Below, piece by piece: positions 19,273 through 27,010 of a DNA stretch of 64,000 nucleotides. The notes under the pieces are model-generated. The model was not told where the DNA came from and ran no database searches. It saw only the letters and a program-made list of their open reading frames with translations. The number at the start of each line of letters is the position of its first letter. Position 1 is the first letter of the stretch. The stretch covers positions 62,001-126,000 of the forward strand of contig NZ_SLXJ01000001.1 in assembly GCF_004345745.1 (NCBI RefSeq), read 5' to 3'. This DNA is from Nicoletella semolina (lineage in GTDB: Bacteria; Pseudomonadota; Gammaproteobacteria; Enterobacterales; Pasteurellaceae). The translations under genes were made by a program, and so were the position numbers.

Positions 19273-19545
19273 ATGGCAAAACAAGATTCTGACTGTATTA
19301 CGCTTGATCTATTCTCAACACTACCGAGAGTAGGACGACCAAGAACGAATCCACTAAGTCGAGAACAGCAAGTTCGAATCAATAAACGTAATCAGCTCAA
19401 GCGAGATCGCTCCTCTGGCTTAAAGCGTGTTGAATTGAAACTACACAGCGACTTAGTGGAAGCATTGGAGCAGGAAGCCAATTTGAAAGGTTTATCTCGT
19501 GGGCAATTAATTGAATCCATATTGCATCAATACATCAACCCATAA
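19273..19545 (+). CDS. ybfE: YbfE-like small DNA-binding protein
   Basis: A 90-residue basic protein with a ribbon-helix-helix-like C-terminal half (RVELKLHSDLVEALEQEANLKGLSRGQLIESIL). It sits directly before fldA and fur, as ybfE does in E. coli, where the gene is described as LexA-regulated; that synteny is the main basis for the name. The N-terminal half carries LDLFSTLPRVGRPRTNPLS, typical of the family. No LexA box could be recognised upstream, so SOS control here is unproven. It is 31 bases ahead of fldA and probably in one transcript with it. Confidence 0.8.
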   Translation: MAKQDSDCITLDLFSTLPRVGRPRTNPLSREQQVRINKRNQLKRDRSSGLKRVELKLHSDLVEALEQEANLKGLSRGQLIESILHQYINP

Positions 19546-19576
19546 CAGATTGATTTTTAAGGAATAGGTAATTTAA

Positions 19577-20101
19577 ATGGCAGTTGTTGGTTTATTTTAT
19601 GGTTCCGATACAGGGAACACAGAAAATATTTCTAAGATGATTCAAAAGCAACTGGGTGAAAACCTTGTTGATATTCGTGATATTGCGAAAAGCACCAAGG
19701 AAGATATTGAAGCATACGACTTCTTACTCATTGGTATTCCAACTTGGTATTATGGTGAATCTCAAGCTGACTGGGACGACTTTATGCCAACGCTAAAAGA
19801 AATTGATTTTACAGGAAAGATTGTCGGTATTTTTGGTTGTGGTGATCAAGAAGATTATGCTGAATATTTCTGCGATGCAATGGGTACTGTTCGTGATATT
19901 ATTGAACCTAATGGCGGTACTCTAGTGGGGCTTTGGCCAACAGAAGGCTACAGCTTCGAGGTTTCACAAGCTTTGGTTGATGAAAATACATTTGTTGGAT
20001 TATGTATTGATGAAGACAGGCAACATGAGCTTACTGAAGATCGTGTAAATCGTTGGTGTAAACAGTTATTTGATGAAATGTATTTGGCTGAACTGGCTTA
20101 A
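19577..20101 (+). CDS. fldA: Flavodoxin 1
   Basis: Small FMN-binding electron carrier that donates electrons to ribonucleotide reductase activases, biotin and methionine synthesis enzymes. The phosphate-binding loop GSDTGNTENIS (residues 9-19), the aromatic FMN stacking segments TWYYGE and GCGDQEDYAEYF are present; length 174 matches E. coli FldA (176). Flanked by ybfE and fur, the classic arrangement. The fur start codon lies 11 bases after its stop. Confidence 0.97.
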   Translation: MAVVGLFYGSDTGNTENISKMIQKQLGENLVDIRDIAKSTKEDIEAYDFLLIGIPTWYYGESQADWDDFMPTLKEIDFTGKIVGIFGCGDQEDYAEYFCDAMGTVRDIIEPNGGTLVGLWPTEGYSFEVSQALVDENTFVGLCIDEDRQHELTEDRVNRWCKQLFDEMYLAELA

Positions 20102-20112
20102 TTGAGGTGAAT

Positions 20113-20553
20113 ATGTCTGAAGAAAATATACAATTGTTAAAGAAAGTCGGTTTAAAAGTAACCGAACCCCGCTTAACTATTTTAGAGTTGATGCAAACTA
20201 CCCGTGAAGGATTGCAACATTTTTCCGCAGAGGATATTTACAAATTGCTGCTTGAGCGTAAGTCTGAAATTGGTCTAGCGACGGTTTATCGTGTATTAAA
20301 CCAGTTTGAGGAAGTGGGGATTTTAACTCGCCATAATTTTGACTCAAGTAAAGCTGTCTATGAATTGAATTTTAATCACGAACACGATCATATAATCTGT
20401 ATGGATTGCGGTAAGGTATTTGAATTTAAAGACACAGAGATTGAACGTCGCCAACGTGAGATTAGCCAGCAACACGGCATAGAGCTTTCTAATCACAGCC
20501 TCTATCTCTATGGAAAATGTAGTAATGTTCATCAATGTGATGAGAAAAAATAA
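20113..20553 (+). CDS. fur: Ferric uptake regulator Fur
   Basis: Iron-responsive repressor binding 19-bp Fur boxes as a dimer. The winged-helix domain (residues 1-85) contains GLKVTEPRLTILELM and the recognition helix GLATVYRVLNQFEEVG; the dimerisation domain has the metal-binding HEHDHIICMDCGKVFEF and a C-terminal GKCSNVHQC cysteine site. A GTG six bases upstream is in frame, but the GAGGTGA ribosome site overlaps it and ATG 20113 gives the expected 146 residues. It follows fldA closely, so flavodoxin and Fur are co-expressed. Confidence 0.96.
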   Translation: MSEENIQLLKKVGLKVTEPRLTILELMQTTREGLQHFSAEDIYKLLLERKSEIGLATVYRVLNQFEEVGILTRHNFDSSKAVYELNFNHEHDHIICMDCGKVFEFKDTEIERRQREISQQHGIELSNHSLYLYGKCSNVHQCDEKK

Positions 20554-20579
20554 ACTTCGTTCCAGATGATAAATTAATT

Positions 20580-20628
20580 CGCAAGCGGTGCGATTTTGTA
20601 AAAATTTTGCAAAATCTCGCCGCTTGCG
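20580..20628 (+). terminator. Head-to-head uptake signals forming a hairpin after fur
   Basis: CGCAAGCGG at one end and CCGCTTGCG at the other, with CGATTTTG/CAAAATC-like inner pairing. It gives a long imperfect stem between fur and letB and probably ends the ybfE-fldA-fur transcript. Confidence 0.65.
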
Positions 20629-20650
20629 TATATGAATAACAGAAAATCTT

Positions 20651-23314
20651 ATGACCGAAAATACTCCGTCTGTATTACCAGCCAAGATTCACCGATCTCG
20701 TAAAATTTCTCCATTTTGGCTACTTCCGATTATTGCATTTGTGATTGGTGCGATACTTTTCTTTCAAATTCTAAAACAGCAAGGGCAAACGATCACTATT
20801 CGCTTTAATAAAGGTGATGGTATTACCGCAGGTAAAACGGCTATTCGCTATCAAGGGTTACAAATTGGACAGGTGAAAAAAGTTTATTTTGTGGATAACC
20901 TAAAACAAGTTGAAGTAGAAGCGGAAATTCATTCTGAGGCAAAATCCATCTTAAGAGAAGGGACTAAGTTTTGGTTGGTAAAACCTAGTGCATCACTAGC
21001 AGGCGTATCAGGTTTAGATGCTTTAGTGTCAGGCAACTATATTACGTTGCTTCCTGCTGATATTGAAAACTCTAGTCAGTATGAGTTTATTGCTGAAGAT
21101 GAGCTGCCTGCGATTAGTGTTGCTGATGGTGATTTATTGGTCAAATTAATAACTAATGATCTTGGCTCAATCACGGTCGGTGCAAATGTTTATTACCGCA
21201 AAGTGCCTGTTGGTAGCATTGCCGACTACCGTTTCACTGCTGATCAGAAAAAAATTGAAATTGATCTCATCATTGAAAAAAAATACGCTAATCTAGTCAA
21301 AAAAGAAAGTCATTTTTGGAATATCAGTGGTATTAATGTCGAGGCTAGCCTTGCTTCTGGCGTAACTATTTCAGTCAATAGCCTCGCTTCCATCGTACAA
21401 GGTGCGATTGCTTTTGATTCACCTAATAATGGAGCAGTCGCTGAACAAGGCGATAAATTCCAGCTATATGATAATGTTAAATCAGCACAAAGAGGAAAAG
21501 AAGTACAAATTACTTTACCTGCGGTTGAAAATTTGAAGGTAAACGAAACTCCCGTTTTCTACCAAAATGTGCAAATTGGTATCCTTTCGCATTTAGAAGA
21601 ATTTGACATACAACAGACTCAAAATGAGATACATAAATTATCCGAAACAATCAAAGGCACGCTGCTAATTGATCCTAATCACACACATCTTTTACGCAGC
21701 CATTCTCAAATTTTGTTGAAAGAACCTCGTTTTCAGTTGAACAAAGAACAAATCAGTAAAATGAGCGAGTTACTTAGAGGGGTTTATTTTGAAATAGAGG
21801 GTGGCGATGGCGATCCAAAGTTTGAGTTCGCTGTCCAAAAAGAGTCAGATTACTTACTTAGTCGCCCTAACACACTAGCATTTACGCTTAAGGCTGAACA
21901 ATCTTACGGCGTCGATCAAGGGCAAGGGGTATATTATAATGACATTAAAATTGGTGAGGTACTCGAACGTAATGTGAGCCTTGATGAAGTTAGCTTCCAA
22001 GTCGTTATTTTTCCACAATATCGCCATCTTATCAGTGGAGAAAGCCAATTTGTGGCGATTTCTAATCTTGATGTTTCAGTGGGAATTGATGGTCTGCGTG
22101 TACACGCAGGTTCGCCAGCAGATTGGCTAAAAGGCGGTGTGCAAGTTTTACCTCACAAAAAGAAAACACCTATAAAAAACTATTACCCTCTGTATAAAAA
22201 TAACGATTATGCCAAAGCAGGTATTGTCTCCAGTGAAAAAACAACCACATTGACACTCACTGCAACAGAATTATCAGGCATTGATAAAGGGGCTGTAATT
22301 CTTTATCAAGATTTTCCTATCGGTGAAGTTATTGAGGTTCAACCTCGCAAAAATACCTTTTTGGTGTCTATCTTTATTGAGCCTAAATATCGGCAGCTGC
22401 TTAGTGAAACAAGTCGTTTTTGGATAGAGCCTGCACTTAAAGCTACACTTTCGGCGCAAGGTCTAGATCTGAAAGCTTCGCCAATAATGCGAACTTTGAA
22501 AGGTGCAATTAGTGTAGATAATCAAGGTGTGAAAGGTAATAAAACACTCTATTCAAGTTTTGAGAAAGCAAATTCAAGCAATACTTACATCACCTTAATT
22601 GCAAAAGATGCTTCAAAGCTCAGCCGAGGAATGCCAATTAAATATATGGGATTGACTATCGGTAGCGTGGAGTCGCTTCAGCTTGATATTGCAAAAAAAC
22701 AGGTAAAATTGACCGCTTATATTGACGGAAAATATCACGCTTTATTGGCTAAATCTGGCAGTAAATTCAGTGCAATTTCCCCTACTCTTGATACGACGGG
22801 GTTTAAAAATCTTGATGCAGCATTACAAAATTACATTAATGTGGAATTAGGGTATGGCGAATACACGACTCAATTCTCACTCTCCGATACAGAAACAGTG
22901 GCTAGCGAATATGCTAATGGCTTTCCAATTATTATCGAAACAAGTAACGCAAATGGCATTACGCCACAAGCCCCTGTATTGTATCGAGGAATGCAAGTCG
23001 GTATTGTACAACAGCTTGATTTAAGTGAGTTGGGCGATCGTATCCTGATTTACTTAAGGATTAATCCAAAATATAAACACCTTGTGCGTAAAAATACTCA
23101 GTTCTGGCAAGCTTCAGGCTACACACTTGATATTGGGCTAAGCGGTGCGAGTATTAGTTCAGGCACAATGTCGCAACTGCTAAATGGCGGAATTAGCTTT
23201 GCCACGCCATCTGGCGAAATTATTCAGCCTCAAGCGGAAGCCAATCGCCGATTTGTTTTACAACGCAATATGCCAGCGGGTGCTCAAACGTGGCACCAAG
23301 GTGCAGCAGAATAA
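20651..23314 (+). CDS. letB: MCE-domain intermembrane lipid transport protein LetB
   Basis: Forms a periplasm-spanning tube that carries lipids between the two membranes. One N-terminal membrane segment (residues about 22-42) is followed by seven MCE repeats beginning near residues 46, 162, 283, 406, 531, 643 and 757, each recognisable by a pattern like GxxVYYxxxxIGxV. Seven repeats and 887 residues match E. coli LetB/YebT (877), not PqiB (three repeats). The usual partner letA, normally just upstream, is absent; fur occupies that place. A paired uptake-signal hairpin follows. Confidence 0.93.
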   Translation: MTENTPSVLPAKIHRSRKISPFWLLPIIAFVIGAILFFQILKQQGQTITIRFNKGDGITAGKTAIRYQGLQIGQVKKVYFVDNLKQVEVEAEIHSEAKSILREGTKFWLVKPSASLAGVSGLDALVSGNYITLLPADIENSSQYEFIAEDELPAISVADGDLLVKLITNDLGSITVGANVYYRKVPVGSIADYRFTADQKKIEIDLIIEKKYANLVKKESHFWNISGINVEASLASGVTISVNSLASIVQGAIAFDSPNNGAVAEQGDKFQLYDNVKSAQRGKEVQITLPAVENLKVNETPVFYQNVQIGILSHLEEFDIQQTQNEIHKLSETIKGTLLIDPNHTHLLRSHSQILLKEPRFQLNKEQISKMSELLRGVYFEIEGGDGDPKFEFAVQKESDYLLSRPNTLAFTLKAEQSYGVDQGQGVYYNDIKIGEVLERNVSLDEVSFQVVIFPQYRHLISGESQFVAISNLDVSVGIDGLRVHAGSPADWLKGGVQVLPHKKKTPIKNYYPLYKNNDYAKAGIVSSEKTTTLTLTATELSGIDKGAVILYQDFPIGEVIEVQPRKNTFLVSIFIEPKYRQLLSETSRFWIEPALKATLSAQGLDLKASPIMRTLKGAISVDNQGVKGNKTLYSSFEKANSSNTYITLIAKDASKLSRGMPIKYMGLTIGSVESLQLDIAKKQVKLTAYIDGKYHALLAKSGSKFSAISPTLDTTGFKNLDAALQNYINVELGYGEYTTQFSLSDTETVASEYANGFPIIIETSNANGITPQAPVLYRGMQVGIVQQLDLSELGDRILIYLRINPKYKHLVRKNTQFWQASGYTLDIGLSGASISSGTMSQLLNGGISFATPSGEIIQPQAEANRRFVLQRNMPAGAQTWHQGAAE

Positions 23315-23328
23315 GTTACACAGTATGA

Positions 23329-23370
23329 AAGCGGTCTATTTTGCAAAAAAATTTGCACTTTAGACCGCTT
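23329..23370 (+). terminator. Paired uptake-signal terminator after letB
   Basis: AAGCGGTCTA and TAGACCGCTT arms 22 bases apart with further A/T pairing (TTGCA..TGCA) inside, between letB and luxS. Confidence 0.65.
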
Positions 23371-23399
23371 GTATTTATTAAAATGATAGGAGAATCACA

Positions 23400-23909
23400 A
23401 TGCCATTATTAGATAGCTTTAAAGTAGATCATACCAAAATGAACGCTCCAGCGGTACGAGTGGCGAAAACTATGCAAACCCCAAAGGGCGATGATATTAC
23501 GGTATTTGATCTTCGCTTCGTACGTCCAAATATTGAGATTTTACCTGTGCGTGGTATCCACACGATGGAACATCTATTTGCAGGTTTTATGCGTGATCAC
23601 CTAAATAGTGAAAATGTCGAAATTATTGATATTTCACCAATGGGCTGCCGCACAGGTTTTTATATGTCATTAATTGGCACGCCAAGTGCAGAATCTGTCG
23701 CCAAAGCGTGGAAAAACGCAATGCAAGATGCACTTAATAAAGTACCTGATGTGAGCAAAATCCCAGAACTCAACGAGTATCAATGTGGCTCTTACAAAGA
23801 ACATTCTCTAGAAGAAGCACATCAAATTGCTCGTAACGTGTTGGAAAAAGGGATCGGAATCAACTATAACGCAGATCTTGCATTAGATGAAAAATTACTG
23901 AATCTGTAA
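23400..23909 (+). CDS. luxS: S-ribosylhomocysteine lyase LuxS
   Basis: Cleaves S-ribosylhomocysteine to homocysteine and DPD, the precursor of autoinducer-2; part of the activated methyl cycle. Metal ligands H54 and H58 in the HTMEH motif with E57 as base, C129 in YQCGSY as third ligand, and the catalytic C83 in GCRTGFY are all present. Length 169 is typical. AGGAG lies 8 bases before the ATG. It is the last core gene before the accessory block; an inverted remnant begins 20 bases after its stop. Confidence 0.97.
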   Translation: MPLLDSFKVDHTKMNAPAVRVAKTMQTPKGDDITVFDLRFVRPNIEILPVRGIHTMEHLFAGFMRDHLNSENVEIIDISPMGCRTGFYMSLIGTPSAESVAKAWKNAMQDALNKVPDVSKIPELNEYQCGSYKEHSLEEAHQIARNVLEKGIGINYNADLALDEKLLNL

Positions 23910-23928
23910 ATTCAATATTGGGGTATAG

Positions 23929-24003
23929 TAGACAAAATGGTTGCTAGAAAGTGGGATAAAGCGTTATAGTATACGGTATTATGTAGCAGTTGCACAAAAC
24001 CAA
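23929..24003 (+). mobile_element. MITE-like remnant at left edge of the accessory block
   Basis: About 75 bases starting GGTATAGTAGACAAAATGG and ending in TAGCAGTTGCACAAA. Read on the minus strand, both parts recur in the same order at the right edge (33009-33058 and 33479-33508), where a decayed transposase gene lies between them. The left copy thus looks like an internally deleted copy of the same element in opposite orientation. The shared 50-base part is about 85 percent identical by eye. Confidence 0.6.
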
Positions 24004-24028
24004 AACTTGAATAATTAACCGTTGAAAA

Positions 24029-24064
24029 GAAAGCCTTTAGCTTAATGATAAGTTAAAGGCTTTC
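24029..24064. terminator. Bidirectional hairpin between luxS and the accessory genes
   Basis: GAAAGCCTTTA and TAAAGGCTTTC form an 11-bp perfect stem with a 14-base loop, downstream of both luxS and the convergent accessory ORF. Confidence 0.6.
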
Positions 24065-24096
24065 TGATTTAAAGGATATTGAAAAATATAACTCAC

Positions 24097-24609
24097 TTAA
24101 AAAGAAACATCGTCATTGAAATCCCAAACAGGATTTTCCATTTCAGTAGAAGATGTCTTTTTAGATGTTTTTTTACTGACAGAATCTTTTTCCCATAACA
24201 AATCTTCCATTACTGGTGGATAGGCAACATTTGCCCTTGCTACAAAATCCGATTGGGTCAGATATTTTCTGATTCGAACCGAGCATCGTAGATTACGTTC
24301 ATCTTCTGCAAAACTCACTTCAATATCTGAGATATTTGGACTTTCATCGCTCTCTGATTCAGAGAGGTTAATTCTAAACACAGCAAGCACAACTTGATTA
24401 TCCGCAATTTCATACGCCCCATAAAAAGTAAAAAAATCCGAAGGTAGTCGTTCAACACGTTTCGCCATTGAGCTTAAGTCACTAAATAAAGACATGTAAT
24501 TACGCTCAAAGCTCACGTTAGAATAAAGCAAAGCAATCCCTTGCATAAATGCTTGAAAATGCTCGTAAGACCTTTTAGTAAGGTTTGTATTGATTCTTTT
24601 TTCAGTCAT
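24097..24609 (-). CDS. Unrecognised protein linked to an IS1595-type transposase
   Basis: A 170-residue acidic protein without signal peptide or membrane segment. I do not recognise it. The N-terminal 90 residues alternate helix- and strand-like patterns (FQAFMQGIALLYSNVSFERNYMS..); the tail is low-complexity with a lysine/serine run (SVSKKTSKKTSSTE) and an acidic end. It starts 24 bases after the transposase stop codon on the same strand, so it is probably a co-transcribed passenger gene. IS1595-family elements often carry such cargo. Function unknown. Confidence 0.6.
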   Translation of the reverse strand: MTEKRINTNLTKRSYEHFQAFMQGIALLYSNVSFERNYMSLFSDLSSMAKRVERLPSDFFTFYGAYEIADNQVVLAVFRINLSESESDESPNISDIEVSFAEDERNLRCSVRIRKYLTQSDFVARANVAYPPVMEDLLWEKDSVSKKTSKKTSSTEMENPVWDFNDDVSF

Positions 24610-24633
24610 TTTGTATTCCTCTTTGTTGCAATG

Positions 24634-25707
24634 TTACGCTGCATTTAGGTAGTGTGAATCGTTTGAAGCAGTCAGGCTTGCTAAACCAAACAAGGCTTCG
24701 GCTTTTTTATTACCTTGCCAGTACCCTATAAAATCTCGTGATGGCAAGGTGTTTAAGCAACATTTTAGTAATTGCTCAAATTTCTCTTTTACACTTTTTC
24801 GGCGATTATCTTCTCGCCACGCTATTTCATTGGCATAGAACATCAGATATTTATTGTTCATTTTGTGGTAGATACCTGTAATTGCGCGCCGTAACCGTGC
24901 AAAAAAGGATTCGGCAAGGTTATTCGTGATACCGTCAATCGAGCAGTATTCCAGTGAATGGTTTACTCGCCATAAATCATAATGAAAGGCGAGGCTGTCA
25001 TAAGCAGGGTTTTCGTCAGCATGAATGGTGCTGTTCGGCTTGACTAAGCGTTGCGTTAAATCAAGTATATCTTGCGTATTTTCTTCTTTTACTACGGCGA
25101 CAATACTTCTATCAGCTCCCTTCATCACTGCTTGACTCGCCGCTCGTTGGCGGAATACCAATACACAAGACTTATCCGCACGCTGATAGCGTTTCTTCCG
25201 TCTATCAATACGTTTATGACGGAAATTTTTAGGGCGAATGTAGCAATTCACATAAGCACCGTCGATATGTACTTCACCATTTAACGGTGTTAAATCTTTG
25301 GCTTTTTCTAAACTTTCCCTGAATTTATGCAACAGTACCCACGCTGTTTTATATTGCACGTTGAGCTTATGTGATAACGTAATGGCAGATAATCCTTTAC
25401 TTTCAGTTGCAAAATAGAAAATTGCCAATACAATTTTACGCAAAGAAAGCTTTGCACCTTGAAAAATCGTGCCTGCTGTAATAGAAAAACGATGTTGGCA
25501 ATATTTACACTGCCATTGTTTACGAGTAGAAATGAAATAGGCTTGGTGATGAGTATGGCAATGCGGACAAATAACATCATTCATATCCTCTACATTACCC
25601 CAACGAGATTGTTTTAATAGCTGAAAAATCTCGGCATCAGACAAACTCGCCAAGCCATCTAAAGATAGCTGGCGTGCTGCCGCTGATAACCGAAAATGTT
25701 GTGCCAT
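24634..25707 (-). CDS. IS1595-family transposase (ISXO2-like)
   Basis: DDE transposase of 357 residues. An N-terminal zinc ribbon (CPHC..CKYC, residues about 47-75) is followed by the catalytic domain with D in VHIDGAYVN, D in IHADENPAYD and E in NNLAESFFARLRR. It appears intact. The leader carries an 11-bp inverted repeat (25719-25729 with 25775-25785) whose gene-proximal arm contains the AAGGGA ribosome site, so transcripts entering from outside would fold it away; a start between the arms would leave it free. A passenger ORF follows on the same strand. A second, different transposase of the same family lies at 31114. Confidence 0.88.
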   Translation of the reverse strand: MAQHFRLSAAARQLSLDGLASLSDAEIFQLLKQSRWGNVEDMNDVICPHCHTHHQAYFISTRKQWQCKYCQHRFSITAGTIFQGAKLSLRKIVLAIFYFATESKGLSAITLSHKLNVQYKTAWVLLHKFRESLEKAKDLTPLNGEVHIDGAYVNCYIRPKNFRHKRIDRRKKRYQRADKSCVLVFRQRAASQAVMKGADRSIVAVVKEENTQDILDLTQRLVKPNSTIHADENPAYDSLAFHYDLWRVNHSLEYCSIDGITNNLAESFFARLRRAITGIYHKMNNKYLMFYANEIAWREDNRRKSVKEKFEQLLKCCLNTLPSRDFIGYWQGNKKAEALFGLASLTASNDSHYLNAA

Positions 25708-25718
25708 AGAAACAAAAA

Positions 25719-25785
25719 TCCCTTCATTAAAACTCTGAAATTTCTAAACCTTTTTAGGCTTAAAAACAAAGTCATAATGAAGGGA
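25719..25785 (-). promoter_or_regulatory. Inverted repeat hiding the transposase ribosome site
   Basis: TCCCTTCATTA and TAATGAAGGGA, 11 bp each, perfect, with 45 bases between them. The gene-proximal arm holds the likely Shine-Dalgarno AAGGGA. A possible promoter (TTGTTT, 17 bases, TAGAAA on the minus strand) lies between the arms, which would let only native transcripts be translated, as known for IS10 and IS50. Confidence 0.55.
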
Positions 25786-26149
25786 CTATTCTCTGTGGGC
25801 AAAAAGGTATTATTTTATAGGATGCTTGTCAAGCATTTTTTAAAAATCTCGGTGTTTATGAGTCTAGCTAGTTAGAGAAAGGGCTGAGCTCTGTCAAGTG
25901 AAATTTTTTGATGTGTTTGATTGCTTATATTTTAAACTTTTCTAAGCCCGTTAGAAAAGTAGATAGCATCACATCAAAAGTTTAGACTTTTTCAAATAAC
26001 CTCTAAGGATAACAATAACAATCTGCCCATAAAACGGGCGGTTTTTAGGCTACTCTATAAGGGGCTAGGACTTCACAAGCCCCTCAAGGGGATGTGAAAG
26101 GCTGACAACTGCACAATAACACTATTACTTATCCCTTAGCGTGTGGTTT

Positions 26150-26173
26150 TATAGCTAGACTTTGTCTAGCTAT
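26150..26173. terminator. Strong palindromic hairpin
   Basis: TATAGCTAGAC-TT-GTCTAGCTATA, an 11-bp perfect stem, with A-rich (plus) and TAAAACC (minus) flanks. Likely a terminator, part of the stem-loop cluster. Confidence 0.6.
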
Positions 26174-26180
26174 AATAAAA

Positions 26181-26201
26181 AAACATCCACCGAAGTGGTC
26201 G
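26181..26201 (-). terminator. Terminator of the restriction-modification operon
   Basis: On the minus strand GACCACTTCGGTGG (stable UUCG-type tetraloop) is followed by ATGTTTTTTTA, 14 bases after the HEPN reading frame ends. Confidence 0.8.
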
Positions 26202-26214
26202 TTTAACAATTAAG

Positions 26215-27010
26215 CTATAGTTCCATCACTAATTGTCTCATAAGCCTATAAGCAGCTTCATAAACTTTATTAGTATCCTTATTTGGAACGATTTCACCAT
26301 GGAATAAGGCGTTTCTTAAATTATAAAGCATTTCTACTGTAGCTTTATAAATTAATTCAGCATTATCAATAAACTTATATTCTCCTATTTTTAAGTGCTG
26401 TTCTGATGTTGTTAATAGAGAGATCTTTTTCTTAGGGTTGGCTTCTTTAAGCAAACCCTCAATCTTTCGTTTTCTTGGTTCAGTTAAATCTTTAAATTCC
26501 CTCTTGCTCTTTAAATGTTCTAAGTCATACTCGTTATGAGAATAATTCAATATTGTGTTATTTTTTGAATCTTTTATTGTTGCTGTAACACTCTTTACAT
26601 CAATTCGATCTAATTCAATCTTAATGTAATATGAGCTTCTTTGGTAGTTTTCTTGTTGAATTAAATTGCTTTTATCTAGTTCAACCATGAAATCAACAAA
26701 ATGTAATTTTTGCTCATTATATTCTATCTGGTTATTGAGCAAACAATAATGAAAGTTCGCAAGGTTATTTTTGAAATATGAGCTATCTTCATTATTACCA
26801 TCAATTAAACTTAGAAACTTTTTTCTAAATGAACATTTACGAGATGACTTTATTTCATTAATCGCTTCTCTATCTGTTTTTAAGTTTGGATAAGAATTTT
26901 TATACTAAGCATTGAATGAAATCCAAGATTTTACAAAAAAAATAAGTAAAATAATCTATATCAGATAATGCTCTCCATTTATCTATATTATCAGTGTGCA
27001 TTGTACTCAT
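26215..27010 (-). pseudogene. Broken HEPN-domain gene at the end of the R-M operon
   Basis: The first ATG (27010) overlaps the end of hsdS by 20 bases, as in translationally coupled operons. The frame encodes MSTMHTDNIDKWRALSDIDYFTYFF and then shifts within a run of eight Ts (26935-26942). After a one-base correction it continues KSWISFNA, meets an in-frame TAG at 26905-26907, and continues YKNSYPNLKTDREAINEIK and on through the long 175-codon C-terminal part. That part ends with MLYNLRNALFHGEIVPN, where RNALFH fits the RX4-6H motif of HEPN ribonucleases. So two lesions separate the start from the HEPN motif. Intact homologues would likely be RNA-cleaving or nucleotidyl-transfer partners in defence; that role is inference. 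Confidence 0.7.

Larger units (their letters stand above)
25786..26214. other. Gene-free stretch rich in stem-loops
   Basis: No coding frame found. It holds nested repeats TTTTGATGTG/CACATCAAAA (25906-25979) around CTTTTCTA/TAGAAAAG (25937-25959); a small GCCC/GGGC hairpin with T-run (26025-26046); GGGGCT/AGCCCC and CTTCACA/TGTGAAAG pairings (26060-26100); and the perfect stem at 26150-26173. The density suggests a structured RNA or a recombination site. Confidence 0.5.
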
